A DNA stretch of 64,000 nt from CAZRWD01 sp964603785 (GCA_964603785.1 CAZRWD010000009.1:1-64000); one strand, 5' to 3'. Counted from the first letter of the stretch, positions 1 through 9,395 are shown. Program-made: numbers and translations. Notes: generated from the letters alone by a model not told the origin.

Positions 1-757
1 TCCTGGCGGTGGTGAAGACCTCGCGCGAATCGGTGACGAAGGTGGTCATCTCCATCGAGACGAGGTCCCTGATGGTCATGGTCACCACGTCGTGCTCCTG
101 GTGCAGCAGCGCCGGGGGCCTGGCCGACAGGATGGCCGTGCCTATCTCCCTCCACCTCTGCACTATCCGTTCTATGTCGGCCTTGAAGGCCTCCTCGCTC
201 TGGTCCGTGCCAGCGGTCCGCGCGATTATCCCGAAGCCCTCCGAGCGCACCTTCGAGACTATGTCGCGGAGCCTCGACCGCTCCCTCCGGTCGCCGATCT
301 TCCTCGAGACGCCCGCCACGGGGTCGCCGGGCATGCTGACCACGTACCTGCCGGCAATGGATATCCTGGTGCTGACCCTCGCGCCCTTGGTGCCGATGGG
401 CTCCTTGGTCACCTGGACGAGGATCTCCGCTCCCCGCTTCACTATCTCCTCGATCGGACGGCCCGTCTCCTCGGCCTGGAGGGGCCTGCCCTCCACGAGA
501 GACTGGGCGAAAGCCCTGGCGTCCAGTATGCCGGTCCTCACGTCGGATGCGTGGAGGAACGCGCTCCGTTCGAGTCCGATGTCCACGAAGGCGGCCTGCA
601 TCCCGGGCAGGACCGCGTTGACCCGCCCGAGGTAGATGTTCCCGACGATGCGCCTGTCATCGGCCTTCTCGACGATGAGCTCCATGAGCCGGCCGTCCTC
701 GAGCACCCCGATCCGTATCACGTCGGGATGCGCGTTCACGACGAATTCGATCTTCAA
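1..757 (-). CDS. rng: Ribonuclease G/E family protein, N-terminal part (3' end outside window)
   Basis: About 252 residues are visible before the window edge. The protein opens KIEFVVNAHPDVIRIGVLEDG and continues into an S1-like domain with NIYLGRVNAVLPGMQAAFVDIG, the typical RNase E/G start; later come VTKEPIGTKGARVST and FGIIARTAG, also family motifs. These enzymes cut single-stranded AU-rich RNA in rRNA maturation and mRNA decay. The start is taken as TTG at 755-757, which overlaps the TGA of the upstream radical SAM gene (TTGA); an in-frame stop lies just upstream. A neighbouring TIGR03960/TIGR03936-type radical SAM gene is a recurrent pairing in bacteria. Catalytic Asp residues and the zinc link lie outside the window. 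Confidence 0.93.
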   Translation of the reverse strand, partial: MKIEFVVNAHPDVIRIGVLEDGRLMELIVEKADDRRIVGNIYLGRVNAVLPGMQAAFVDIGLERSAFLHASDVRTGILDARAFAQSLVEGRPLQAEETGRPIEEIVKRGAEILVQVTKEPIGTKGARVSTRISIAGRYVVSMPGDPVAGVSRKIGDRRERSRLRDIVSKVRSEGFGIIARTAGTDQSEEAFKADIERIVQRWREIGTAILSARPPALLHQEHDVVTMTIRDLVSMEMTTFVTDSREVFTTAR

Positions 758-3147
758 ACCAGGTCAACTCCCTCGTGCAGCTCCAGCAGCGGCAGGAGGT
801 CCCCTCCCCGCACGCCGGAGATCCCGATCCTCCTGACGAGCACCCCCCCGAACTCCCCGAAGCCCGCCAGCGCCCTGTCGGGCCTGGCGGCGGGAGAGCC
901 GAGATCCGCCGTGAGGAGGATGCATCTATCCACCAGCCCGAGACTCCTGGTCCCCGGCAGATCCTCCAGCATCCGCGCCGCCCCGGAGGGTTGCGCCTCC
1001 GGGAATATTGCGTATTCCGCGACCGATGACTCACTCTCCGGAGAGGGCACCCTTCCGGCGACCAGCCTCGCACCCGTGAGGCCGAATCCGGGCGGGAGGC
1101 TGCCGGAGATGTCCGCCGCTTCGAATCCGCCCCCGTCGGAGAGCAGGATGTCGACGTACTCCGATTCGCTCTCGAAGCCCAGCGGCAGAGCCGGGCCGAA
1201 GCGAAGCCTCGGCCTCGTGACATGGCCGGAGGTGAAGGCGACCGGCAGCCCCGACCTCCTGGCGACACGCATCCACAGCCTGACGATGTCCAGCTGGGAG
1301 GAGAACCTGGCGAGCCCCGTCCGGGAGAATCTCATCCTCAGGGTGGCCGTGACGTCGCCACCCCGGCGCCGTGCGGGGAGGTCCACCGCTGCAGGCGGGG
1401 AGTCCGGGCTGGCCGTGGGAGTCCCCCCGCAGGCCCCGCATCCGCTGCATCCATCCAGCCTGCAGTCCCCGGTCAGGATCCCGTCCTCGAACCGCTCGAG
1501 CTCCCTCCTGAGCCAGGACAGGCTCACCCCGGTGTCCACGAAGGCCCAGGGCGGATCCTCCGACGGATCGCGCGGCGTCTGGACGAAGGAGGCCGTCCTC
1601 GGCCGGGAGGACAGGAGCCCGGACCAGACATCCCTGCGGAAGTGCTCCTTCCAGCTCTCGAATCCCGCTCCGAGGCGCACCGCCTCCTCGAGGAGCGAGG
1701 GGGTGTCGATGTCGTCACCCTGGCTTAAAACGGCTTCCAGCAGCGACATGGAGGGATCGTTCCATGTCGTGGTGTAACGCCTTCCGGCGGCGCGGACGAG
1801 ACCGATCCGCCTCTCCGACTCGGCGACGGGCTGCTGGGCGGACCACTGCAGCGGGGTGTGGGGCTTGGGGATGAAGGGAGACAGTGCGACGGATACCGAG
1901 GCCCGGCCCGGACGCCCGGAGGACCTCGCGGCGCCGGCCGCCCTGGATGCCAGGTCGGATATGGCCGCGATGTCGTCGTCGGTCTCCCCGGGGAGCCCTA
2001 TCATGAAGTACAGCTTCACGCCGGTGGCGCCCATCCTGAAGGCCAGGCCGACTGCCTCCAGGACCTGCGCATCGGTCAGGTCCTTGTTGAGCCTCGTCCT
2101 CATGGACTCCCGACCGGCCTCGGGAGCCATCGTGACCCTCCCCTCGATCCTCCCGGCCGCGGCCGCCCGGGCGAAGGTGTCCGGCCTCAGCGAGGGCCTC
2201 GAGATGTTGACGCCCGTCTCGCCCTCGATCCGGGCCAGGGTCTCGAGCAGCTCGTCCATCCTGGAGTAGTCCGAGAAGGAGAGCGAGAGGAGGCCCGCAT
2301 CCTCCCATCCGGTCGCCAGGAGGGATCTCCGCAGAAGCATCCCCACGTCCTCCACCGGCCTCTCGCGGACGGGACGGGCGAGGTTGGTCGCCTGGCAGAA
2401 GCGGCAGCCCCTGGTGCATCCCCTCGCGATCTCGACGACGGCCCTGTCGTGGGAGATCCGGGCGAGCGGCACGACCTGCCTGACGGGGGCGTCCGCGGGA
2501 TCGAGGGCGGCGCATCGACGATACTCGACCGGGCGCCTGCCCAGGGCGGGGACCCAGACGCCGGGCAGCCTCGAGGCCGCCTCGAGCCTCTCCGTCCTCC
2601 CGCCGGGCCCGGTCAGGGCGGCGAACAGGTCGACCGCCCCGCACTCCGCCTCGCCGAGGAAGAAGGCATCGACGAAGGGTGCGAGCGGGAGCGGATTCGA
2701 AAGCCCCCCCCCGCCGGCCACCACCAGGGGGCCGTCCCTCCTGTCGCTGCTCCTCAACGGGAGCCCTGCGAGGGAGAGGAGCATGAGCACGTTCGGATAC
2801 AGTATCTCGCAGGGGATGCCGAAGGCCAGGACGTCGGACAGGCCGACCGGACGGCCGTCCTCCACGGTCACCCACGGCAGGCCGTGCGAGATGGCGGCGA
2901 GGTACATGTCGCGCCCGGGGCAGAATGCCCTCCTGACCGAGAACATGCCGCTCGCGAGGAGGAGGTGCCGCACCACGGACAGGCCGAAGTTGGACATGCC
3001 CAGCTCGTACGAGTCCGGGAAGGCCAGGGTGACGGACGGCCCGCCCTCGACGCCGGTGGAGGAGTTCCACTCGCAGCCCGTGTACTGCTGGGGCGATGCC
3101 GCAACAGAGAACCAGCCCTCCCAGGGGTGGGAGGGCCGACCTGCCAT
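754..3147 (-). CDS. Fused B12-binding/radical SAM protein with C-terminal TIGR03936-like domain
   Basis: 797 residues. The N-terminal part (FPDSYELGMSNFGLSVVRHLL) resembles the B12-binding-like region of TIGR03960 radical SAM proteins. The radical SAM cluster motif is IARGCTRGCRFCQ (CxxxCxxC) near residue 240. After about residue 590 a second domain begins (TLRMRFSRTGLARFSSQLD), matching the radical SAM-associated family TIGR03936/DUF2344. Many bacteria carry these as two genes; here they are one chain. The substrate is not established; location directly before RNase G/E suggests a link to RNA or ribosome processing (inference). CGACGG and similar Cys near residue 580 may bind another metal. 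Start ATG at 3145-3147; 20 bases separate it from the PurS-like gene. Confidence 0.88.
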   Translation of the reverse strand: MAGRPSHPWEGWFSVAASPQQYTGCEWNSSTGVEGGPSVTLAFPDSYELGMSNFGLSVVRHLLLASGMFSVRRAFCPGRDMYLAAISHGLPWVTVEDGRPVGLSDVLAFGIPCEILYPNVLMLLSLAGLPLRSSDRRDGPLVVAGGGGLSNPLPLAPFVDAFFLGEAECGAVDLFAALTGPGGRTERLEAASRLPGVWVPALGRRPVEYRRCAALDPADAPVRQVVPLARISHDRAVVEIARGCTRGCRFCQATNLARPVRERPVEDVGMLLRRSLLATGWEDAGLLSLSFSDYSRMDELLETLARIEGETGVNISRPSLRPDTFARAAAAGRIEGRVTMAPEAGRESMRTRLNKDLTDAQVLEAVGLAFRMGATGVKLYFMIGLPGETDDDIAAISDLASRAAGAARSSGRPGRASVSVALSPFIPKPHTPLQWSAQQPVAESERRIGLVRAAGRRYTTTWNDPSMSLLEAVLSQGDDIDTPSLLEEAVRLGAGFESWKEHFRRDVWSGLLSSRPRTASFVQTPRDPSEDPPWAFVDTGVSLSWLRRELERFEDGILTGDCRLDGCSGCGACGGTPTASPDSPPAAVDLPARRRGGDVTATLRMRFSRTGLARFSSQLDIVRLWMRVARRSGLPVAFTSGHVTRPRLRFGPALPLGFESESEYVDILLSDGGGFEAADISGSLPPGFGLTGARLVAGRVPSPESESSVAEYAIFPEAQPSGAARMLEDLPGTRSLGLVDRCILLTADLGSPAARPDRALAGFGEFGGVLVRRIGISGVRGGDLLPLLELHEGVDLV

Positions 3148-3167
3148 GCGCCCGGGAGGCGATGGCG

Positions 3168-3698
3168 TCAGGGGGCGGTCTCCGGCTGGGCCGTCCAGGC
3201 AGGTGACAGGGTAGCGGTCTGCGACACGGGATTCGACAGCAGGCCCTGTCTCCTGGAGACCGAAACCGCGACCCTCCCGGCCTTCCCCACGGCCTCATCC
3301 GGGGCCGTCCCGGCAGGATAGCCGAGCGCCCAGAGCACCCCGATCCGCACCTGCCCGGCTCCGAAGCCGGCCCTCGCCAGAAGGCCGGTCCAGCTCTCCG
3401 ACGAGCTGCTGGAGAGATCCTCGACCGTCACGCAGACCCATGTCCGCCCGTCGCGGGGCAGAGCGGGCATGCCGTTCTCGACGAACCCGAACACCTGCTT
3501 GTTGGGATTGACGATGTCGGTGTAGGCCGAGGCCAGTCCCTGCGCAGCGGACCTGTCCCCGATGGACCCGAACTCCCACAGGTCGAACCTGAGGAGGGTC
3601 TCCGGCGCGTCGTCGGGCATGACCCTGCGCAGGGCCTCCAGGGCGGTGGTCGCCGCGGGATCGGCGGCGCGCAGAGCGACTGCGATGGACAGGCTCAT
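3168..3698 (-). CDS. Putative tandem PurS (FGAM synthase PurS-like repeat protein)
   Basis: 176 residues with no obvious full-length relative, but two halves each read like PurS. Half 1 (about 2-73): a beta strand, DPAATTALEALRRVMP, then LRFDLWEFG, a helix and DIVNPNKQVFGF. Half 2 (about 86-165): VCVTVED, a helix with SWTGLLARAGF, QVRIGVLWAL, then GLLSNPVSQTATL. PurS (about 80 residues) normally shows strand, DPxGxxxxxxL, LRxGKxxxL, helix and LLxNPVIExYE. The gene overlaps purQ by ATGA and follows a small-type purL that needs a PurS partner, and no other purS is in the window. I infer a covalent PurS dimer. Similarity is read by eye and is weak, so the assignment is provisional. Confidence 0.6.
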   Translation of the reverse strand: MSLSIAVALRAADPAATTALEALRRVMPDDAPETLLRFDLWEFGSIGDRSAAQGLASAYTDIVNPNKQVFGFVENGMPALPRDGRTWVCVTVEDLSSSSSESWTGLLARAGFGAGQVRIGVLWALGYPAGTAPDEAVGKAGRVAVSVSRRQGLLSNPVSQTATLSPAWTAQPETAP

Positions 3699-4531
3699 CC
3701 GCCGGCTCCGAAGTGCGCGGCAAGGCTCTCGAAGAGGACCCGCCCCGGACCGGCGGCGGTGAAGCGGGAAGCCGGGTCGGAGCCCCGGAGGGCCCGTCTG
3801 TTCTCGCCCCAGGGGCCGGGAGTGGAGAGCGGAACCTGCCAGAGGTCGAACGCCCTCTCGGGGTGGGGCATCATGGCCAGGATCGCGCCGCTCTCGTCCA
3901 TGATGCCGGCCAGCGCCCGGAAGGACCCGTTGGGGTTCTCCGGGTACGCGGCGGCCTCCACGCCCTCCTGATCGCAGTAGAAGAGGGCCGTGGTCCCTCC
4001 CTTGTCGAGCCTCTCGCGGTCGCAGTCCGTCCCGAACGCGAACCTGCCCTCGGCGTGCGCTATGGGCAGGGGGAACGGGGAGCCGTCAGCCCTGCAGAGC
4101 CAGGGAGACCGCGCGGAGCCCGGGAAGGGCCTCACGAAGACCCATGCCGAGAGATAGCCGCTCCGCCCCGGTGTCGAGTTGGCGGCCAGCGACGCCTCGA
4201 TCCGCCCGCGCTCCCAGCCCGGGACGAGCCCGCTCTCCACGAGTATCTGGGCCCCGTTGCACACGCCGAGCACCGGCTTGCCGTCCTCGGCCGCCCTCGC
4301 GACCTCCTGCATGACCGAATCCCTGGCCGCGACCGCCCCGGCCCGGACACGGTCCTGGTACGAGAATCCGCCGGGAAGGACGAAGGCGTCGCAGGAGCCC
4401 AGGTCGGAGGAGGAGGCGTTCCATCTCAGCACGACTCCCTCCATGCCGCACAGGCCGATGCACCTGGCTGTCTCGTACTCGCAGTTCGAGCCTGGGAACT
4501 GGATCACCCCCACTCTCGGCACCGTCTTCAC
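3695..4531 (-). CDS. purQ: Phosphoribosylformylglycinamidine synthase glutaminase subunit
   Basis: 278 residues, class I glutamine amidotransferase. It supplies ammonia from glutamine to PurL for FGAR to FGAM in de novo purine synthesis. The start region VGVIQFPGSNCEYETARC is typical of PurQ. The nucleophile is Cys91 in LGVCNGAQILVESGL, and the His-Glu pair is in MMPHPERAFDLW near residue 230. The length exceeds the common 225-residue form and is closer to the longer PurQ type. Chosen start is GTG at 4529-4531, overlapping the purL stop as GTGA with GGAGGGAGGA just before it; a second GTG at 4520-4522 has better spacing and is possible. The stop overlaps the PurS-like gene. Confidence 0.95.
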   Translation of the reverse strand: MKTVPRVGVIQFPGSNCEYETARCIGLCGMEGVVLRWNASSSDLGSCDAFVLPGGFSYQDRVRAGAVAARDSVMQEVARAAEDGKPVLGVCNGAQILVESGLVPGWERGRIEASLAANSTPGRSGYLSAWVFVRPFPGSARSPWLCRADGSPFPLPIAHAEGRFAFGTDCDRERLDKGGTTALFYCDQEGVEAAAYPENPNGSFRALAGIMDESGAILAMMPHPERAFDLWQVPLSTPGPWGENRRALRGSDPASRFTAAGPGRVLFESLAAHFGAGG

Positions 4532-6804
4532 TCCTCCCTCCAGATCCTGGAGGCGAGGGCGTCCTCGCGCCGCCCGTGAAGCCCGCCGAGGTCGAGGTCC
4601 CAGCCGGGTCCGGAGACCGAGAAGCCGAGGGTCACCTCGCCGAAGACCCGCACCGGCACCTCGAGCCCCGACAGCTGCGGAAGTGCGTCGGGTGCCATCT
4701 CGAGGACGAAGCCGGGGGTCTCGGAGTACATGAGCACCGGATCCCGCGGGATGTCCAGCCTCGCGCCAAGCCCCCTCGCGGGTCCCGAAGCGAGGGCCAT
4801 CTCCAGCACGGCGAACGCGAGCCCGCCCTCGGATATGTCGTGCGAGGCCTCGACCAGGCCCCTGCCTATCCAGTCCAGGACGAGGCCCGCCGCCCTCCTC
4901 TCGGCCTCCGCGCGGAACCGGGGGACCCTTCCGCCCCTGTGGCGCAGGCACTCGCGGTAGTACAGCCCGCCCCCGAGCTCGTCCTCCCTGCGGCCGATCA
5001 TCACGAGCATGTCGCCGGCCCTCTTTAGGGACATGTCCACCGCGGTCGTCACGTCGTCGATCCTGCCGAACACCGCTACTATCGGGGAGGGGGGGATGGC
5101 GCCCCCGGCGGGGGTCTGGTTGTAGAAGCTCACGTTCCCGGAGACGACGGGCAGCACGGTGCCCCCCGTCAGGCCCAGGGTCCTGCAGGCCTCGGATATC
5201 CCCTCCACGCCGCGCCTGAACTGCCACATGACGTCCGGGCTCTCGGGGCTGCCGTAGTTGAGGCAGTCGGTGGCGGCGAGGGGTACGGCCCCGGCGGCCA
5301 CTACGTTCCTGTATGCCTCGCCCACCGCATGGGCTCCGCCGAGATACGGATCGAGCTCGCCGTAGTAGGGGTTCCCGTCGCCGCTGAGCGCAAGCCCGAC
5401 GCGGCTGCCGGGTATGGGGGCGACGACCACCGCGTCGGCCTCTCCGGGCCTGAAGCAGCAGCCGCCCTGGACCTCGCTGTCGTAGAAGGAGAAGACGGGC
5501 CTCCTCGATGCGCCGGAGTCCGACAGCGCCATCAAGGCGAGGTCGGAGGCGGGGTCGACCGGCCTCTCCGGGGGCTCCTCCGCGTCCAGCGGGACCTCGG
5601 ATTCGGGGCGCTCGCAGGAGATGCCGCTGGTTATCGATTCGACCGGGGCGCAGGCGACCTCGCGCTCGCCATGGAGGACCATGTAGGTGGGGTCGTTCGT
5701 GAACCTGCCGATGATGGCGGCCCCGGCCCCCGGGTAGAGCCGCGGCAGCTCGAAGTCCCTGTTGTAGATGTAGAGGACGTCGTGGGCGAGGTCCCTCGGC
5801 ACGGCCAGCCCGAACCTCTCCTGCGTCTCGGAGCACGCGATGACCTCCGGGGGCAGGCCGGGGATGGAGACGGGAACCTTGTCTAGCCAGAGCTCGATGC
5901 CCATCCCGCCGTGGGAGGCCATCTCGCTGCTGACGCAGGCTATCCCGCCGGCTCCCAGGTCCTTGAAGCCGAACTCGACGCCCTTCGAGAAGAGGAGCTC
6001 GAGAGCGACCGCGTTGGCCTCGGCCAGGACCCGCTTCAGGAACGGGTCGGCCACCTGGACGGCCCCGGTGCCTCCCGCCGCGTCGAGATCCGCGGATGCG
6101 AACGTGGCCCCGCCGAAGCCCGTGGCATCGGTCGGCTTCCCTGCGAGGACGAGCACGTAGGGCGTCCTCCTCGCGGCGGCGGGGACGAAGCTGTGGACTA
6201 TCCGGTCGTGCCTGACGATGCCGGCCGCGGCCACGTTGACGAGGCAGTTGCCGGCGTAGCCTTCGTGGAATGCGGTGTCACCGCCGAGGTTCGGGACTCC
6301 CAGGGCGTTGCCGTACTGCCAGATGCCCTGCACCACGCCGCGTGCGACCGCCCTGGAGGTCGGGTTCGAAGTGGGGCCGAACCGCAGCATGTCCATCACA
6401 CCTATTACCTTGGCACCCATGCAGTAGACGTCTCTGACTATGCCGCCCACACCGGTCGCCGCGCCTTCGACCGGGAGGACCTGGGAGGGATGGTTGTGGC
6501 TCTCGTGAGCCAGCACGAGATCCCACCGCACCCCGTTCTCCTCGTGGAAGCCGACTATCCCGGCATCCTCGCCGGGGCCGAGGACGACGTGCGGGGCGCT
6601 GGTAGGGAGGGTTCCGAGCAGCTTCCTGGAGCTCTTGTAGGAGCAGTGCTCGCTCCACATCGTGTCGAACAGGTGGAGCTCGAGGGGGGTGGGCATCCGG
6701 CCGACGAAGCCCGCCACCCGGAGGGCCTCGTCGATGGTCATGGAGAGGTTCCGGGCCGCAATCTCCCTCTCCAGATCCTCCCTGAAGTCCCGAGGTCCGG
6801 ACAA
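4528..6804 (-). CDS. purL: Phosphoribosylformylglycinamidine synthase, small-type PurL subunit
   Basis: 758 residues, the ATP-dependent synthase subunit that converts FGAR and ammonia to FGAM. Family motifs are clear: LHLFDTMWSEHCSYKSSRK, HESHNHPSQVLPVEGAATG, GVGGIVRDVYCMGAKVIG and GLAFAVLEMALASG near the end. It lacks the PurS-like N-terminal domain and the C-terminal glutaminase domain of the about 1300-residue large type, so it should work with PurQ and PurS, both apparently encoded just downstream. The start is TTG at 6802-6804, seven bases after the stop of the GAF/GGDEF gene, with only a weak GAGG before it. Confidence 0.96.
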   Translation of the reverse strand: MSGPRDFREDLEREIAARNLSMTIDEALRVAGFVGRMPTPLELHLFDTMWSEHCSYKSSRKLLGTLPTSAPHVVLGPGEDAGIVGFHEENGVRWDLVLAHESHNHPSQVLPVEGAATGVGGIVRDVYCMGAKVIGVMDMLRFGPTSNPTSRAVARGVVQGIWQYGNALGVPNLGGDTAFHEGYAGNCLVNVAAAGIVRHDRIVHSFVPAAARRTPYVLVLAGKPTDATGFGGATFASADLDAAGGTGAVQVADPFLKRVLAEANAVALELLFSKGVEFGFKDLGAGGIACVSSEMASHGGMGIELWLDKVPVSIPGLPPEVIACSETQERFGLAVPRDLAHDVLYIYNRDFELPRLYPGAGAAIIGRFTNDPTYMVLHGEREVACAPVESITSGISCERPESEVPLDAEEPPERPVDPASDLALMALSDSGASRRPVFSFYDSEVQGGCCFRPGEADAVVVAPIPGSRVGLALSGDGNPYYGELDPYLGGAHAVGEAYRNVVAAGAVPLAATDCLNYGSPESPDVMWQFRRGVEGISEACRTLGLTGGTVLPVVSGNVSFYNQTPAGGAIPPSPIVAVFGRIDDVTTAVDMSLKRAGDMLVMIGRREDELGGGLYYRECLRHRGGRVPRFRAEAERRAAGLVLDWIGRGLVEASHDISEGGLAFAVLEMALASGPARGLGARLDIPRDPVLMYSETPGFVLEMAPDALPQLSGLEVPVRVFGEVTLGFSVSGPGWDLDLGGLHGRREDALASRIWREE

Positions 6805-6811
6805 GGCGGCC

Positions 6812-7966
6812 TCAGACCTGGAAGGAGGCGAACTCCAGCCCGTCCAGCCGCGCCCGGACGGCGTCCGAGCCGAGCTGGTCCTCGGGCTGGCAGGTGAGGT
6901 GCCTCATCCGGATGGAGGTTATGCGGTCCCCCTCCTCGTTCGTCATGCCGGGAAGATCGGCCGCGAGCCTGCCGAGAACGATCTCGAGCCCCTCGCTGCC
7001 AGTGCCCGGCAGCATGAGGAGGATCGTGTCCCTCGAGATCCTGAGGCCCGTGTCGATGTTCCGCATGGTTGCCTTCAGATGGTTGGCGCACATGCGCATG
7101 ACCTCCCTGGCAAGCAGCCTGTCCGGCAGCGAGCCCTGGGGGAGCTGGAGCTCGATCAGCGACAGCGGGCTCGTGAACCGGCCCGCCCTCTCGAGCTCGG
7201 CCTCCAGCCTGGGGACGAGCTGGTTCCTGCCGGGGAGGGCCGTGTCGGGGTCGAGGTCGGCGGCGATCTCGAACCTCTCGAGGAGCCGGATGTTCTCGTT
7301 GGCGGCGGCGCCTATGGCCGCTATGGCCCGGATCCGCTCCCTGACCAGGGTCGCCGTCCTGGGTATCCCGTTCAGGCACAGCACTCCGTAGAGGACGCCC
7401 TGGCTGGTCATGGGGGCGGCGAGCTCAGGCGCGAAGCCCTGCACCGCGGTCTCGGTGATGTGCTTCTTGTTCAGGGCGGATTCCTTGTCGAACTCCTCCG
7501 CGCCGAAGATCCTGCCGGTCTCGGCGGCGAAGCCGACGTGACCATCCCCGACCTCCACGACGAGGTGGGACGCGAGGGTGTCGCCCATCCCCTCCTGGAA
7601 GTCGAGGCTGAGCCTCCTGCCGGTCCGGTCGGCCAGGAACACCGAGATGCCCTGCGTGCCCGTCATGTGCTTGACGGCCCTGGCTATGTAGTTGGCCAGC
7701 TCCTCGGGCTTCCTGGCGGAGAAGATCTGCTTGACGAACTCGGGGAGGAGCACGGCCAGGTCGCGGTGCTGCTGGATCTCCCTTGCCTGCGTCGTGATCG
7801 TGGCCGCGTCACGGCGGCTGTCCTGCCTGAGCCCGGCGAGCTCGCGCCCGAGGGCGGACTCCCTCTCCCCGAGCACCTTCAGTCTGCCGGAGTGCGAGGA
7901 CCAGACCCTCCATACCGCAATCGCGCCAACGAAGAGACCCGCGAGGGCACCAAGGCCGAAATCCAC
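6812..7966 (-). CDS. Membrane-anchored GAF protein with degenerate GGDEF domain
   Basis: 384 residues. Residues about 1-20 form a membrane segment (FGLGALAGLFVGAIAVW), followed by a coiled coil to about residue 70. A GAF-like sensor domain follows (LLPEFVKQIFSARKPEELANY, then GISVFLADRTGRRLSLDF). The last third has GGDEF topology (DPDTALPGRNQLVPRLEAEL, MRNIDTGLRISRDTILLMLP), but the signature position reads RISRD, not GGDEF/GGEEF, so it should not make cyclic di-GMP. It may sense or bind a nucleotide. Start GTG at 7964-7966 after GAGGGGGAGGG. It sits inside the purine block between purB and purL, with seven bases to purL; a functional tie to purine supply is speculation. Confidence 0.75.
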   Translation of the reverse strand: MDFGLGALAGLFVGAIAVWRVWSSHSGRLKVLGERESALGRELAGLRQDSRRDAATITTQAREIQQHRDLAVLLPEFVKQIFSARKPEELANYIARAVKHMTGTQGISVFLADRTGRRLSLDFQEGMGDTLASHLVVEVGDGHVGFAAETGRIFGAEEFDKESALNKKHITETAVQGFAPELAAPMTSQGVLYGVLCLNGIPRTATLVRERIRAIAAIGAAANENIRLLERFEIAADLDPDTALPGRNQLVPRLEAELERAGRFTSPLSLIELQLPQGSLPDRLLAREVMRMCANHLKATMRNIDTGLRISRDTILLMLPGTGSEGLEIVLGRLAADLPGMTNEEGDRITSIRMRHLTCQPEDQLGSDAVRARLDGLEFASFQV

Positions 7967-8034
7967 CCCTCCCCCTCTCGAAAGGGTTGTGCGCTGTATG
8001 CATGACGGTCCATATATGTCTCAGGAGCGGACTA

Positions 8035-9354
8035 TCACGCCACCCCGCCCGGCCCGGCCGGGTCCGGGACGATCCTGGCCAGGATCTCGTCCTCGTGCCG
8101 GACATGCCTGCCGACGTCGCACAACGACTTCAGGAGGTCGCCGGGGATCTCCGCGCCGAGGACCGGATCGGCCAGCGCCTCGTCGAGGAACGACGAACCC
8201 GCCTCGACGGCCCTGGCGGCCGCGGCCTGGACCGCGGCATAGGCCTCCTCCCGCGTGCGGCCGCGGTCGACCAGCTCCAGCATGACCGCCTGCGAGGCGA
8301 ACCTGTCCCCGCCGGCGGCGAGGTTCCTCTCGACGGCGGAGCCTATTATCCGAAGCCCCCCCGCCAGCTCGGCCGCCCTCTCGAGGGAGTACATCGCCAC
8401 ACCGCACGCGTCCGGCAGGATGAACCTCTCGACGGAGGAGTGGCTGATGTCCCGCTCGTGCCAGAGCGCGGTGTTCTCGAGGCCTGCGACCAGACAGCCC
8501 CGCAGCAGTCTCGCGAATCCGCAGAGCCTCTCGCTCTGGACAGGATTCCGCTTGTGGGGCATCGCGCTCGAGCCCTTCTGCCCCTTCGAGAAGCCCTCCT
8601 CCACCTCGCCGGTCTCCGTCCTCTGCAGATTGCGCACCTCCGTCGCGAAGCGCTCGAGGGCCGCGCCTATCATCGCCAGCGCGAAGAGGAAGGCGGCATG
8701 GCGGTCCCTGGCCACGACCTGTGTGGCGACCTCCTCCCTTCCCAGTCCCAGCCTGCCGAGGACGTACTCCTCCACCGAAGGGTCCAGGTGGGCGTAGGTG
8801 CCCACGGCCCCCGAGAGCTTGCCGACGCAGGCCTGGGCGGTCGCGGTCCCGAACCTGGACGCCGCCCGGTCGCACTCGGCGAGGTGACCGGCGAACTTCA
8901 GCGCCAGGGTCGTGGGCTCGGCATGCATGCCATGGGTCCTGCCGATGCAGGGGATGCCCCGGGTCCTCTCCACCAGGGAGGCGAGGGCGCTCCTGTAGGC
9001 GGCGAGGGCGCCCGAGATCAGGGCGGCCGAGTCCCGGATCTGCATGGCGAGGGCCGTGTCGAGTATGTCGCTGGAGGTCATCCCGTAGTGGATGTGCCTC
9101 GACTCCGGGCCTACGCTCTCCGAGACCGACGTCAGGAAGGCGATCACGTCATGCTTGACCTCGGCCTCGATCTCGCCTATCCGCCCGACGTCGAAGGAGG
9201 CCCGGGACCTTATCCGCTCGAGGTCCCCCGGAGGGACGAGGCCGGCCGCGGCCCTGGCCTCGACCGCCAGGATCTCTATCTCGAGCCATCTCGAGAACCT
9301 CGACTCGTCTGCCCAGATGGCCGTCATCCGGGGAACGGAGTACCTCTCGATCAA
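8035..9354 (-). CDS. purB: Adenylosuccinate lyase
   Basis: 439 residues. It acts twice in purine synthesis: SAICAR to AICAR plus fumarate, and adenylosuccinate to AMP plus fumarate. Opening MIERYSVPRMTAIWADE is typical of the Bacillus-type enzyme. Motifs include HIHYGMTSSDILDTALA, GRTHGMHAEPTT with the active-site His, and the superfamily signature GSSAMPHKRNPVQSE with the catalytic Ser loop. The start is TTG at 9352-9354 preceded by GGGAGG at an eight-base distance. A leader of about 80 bases with a perfect hairpin lies upstream. The gene leads the purine run with the GAF protein, purL, purQ and the PurS-like gene. Confidence 0.97.
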   Translation of the reverse strand: MIERYSVPRMTAIWADESRFSRWLEIEILAVEARAAAGLVPPGDLERIRSRASFDVGRIGEIEAEVKHDVIAFLTSVSESVGPESRHIHYGMTSSDILDTALAMQIRDSAALISGALAAYRSALASLVERTRGIPCIGRTHGMHAEPTTLALKFAGHLAECDRAASRFGTATAQACVGKLSGAVGTYAHLDPSVEEYVLGRLGLGREEVATQVVARDRHAAFLFALAMIGAALERFATEVRNLQRTETGEVEEGFSKGQKGSSAMPHKRNPVQSERLCGFARLLRGCLVAGLENTALWHERDISHSSVERFILPDACGVAMYSLERAAELAGGLRIIGSAVERNLAAGGDRFASQAVMLELVDRGRTREEAYAAVQAAAARAVEAGSSFLDEALADPVLGAEIPGDLLKSLCDVGRHVRHEDEILARIVPDPAGPGGVA

Positions 9355-9395
9355 AGCGCTGACCTCCCGGGGTTAACGCAGGGCGCGGAAACTGC

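Noticed and set aside
92..1777. Long plus-strand open frame over the radical SAM and RNase genes
   Set aside because: It is rich in Arg, Pro and Gly with no family motifs and lies opposite clear minus-strand genes; a GC-rich shadow frame.
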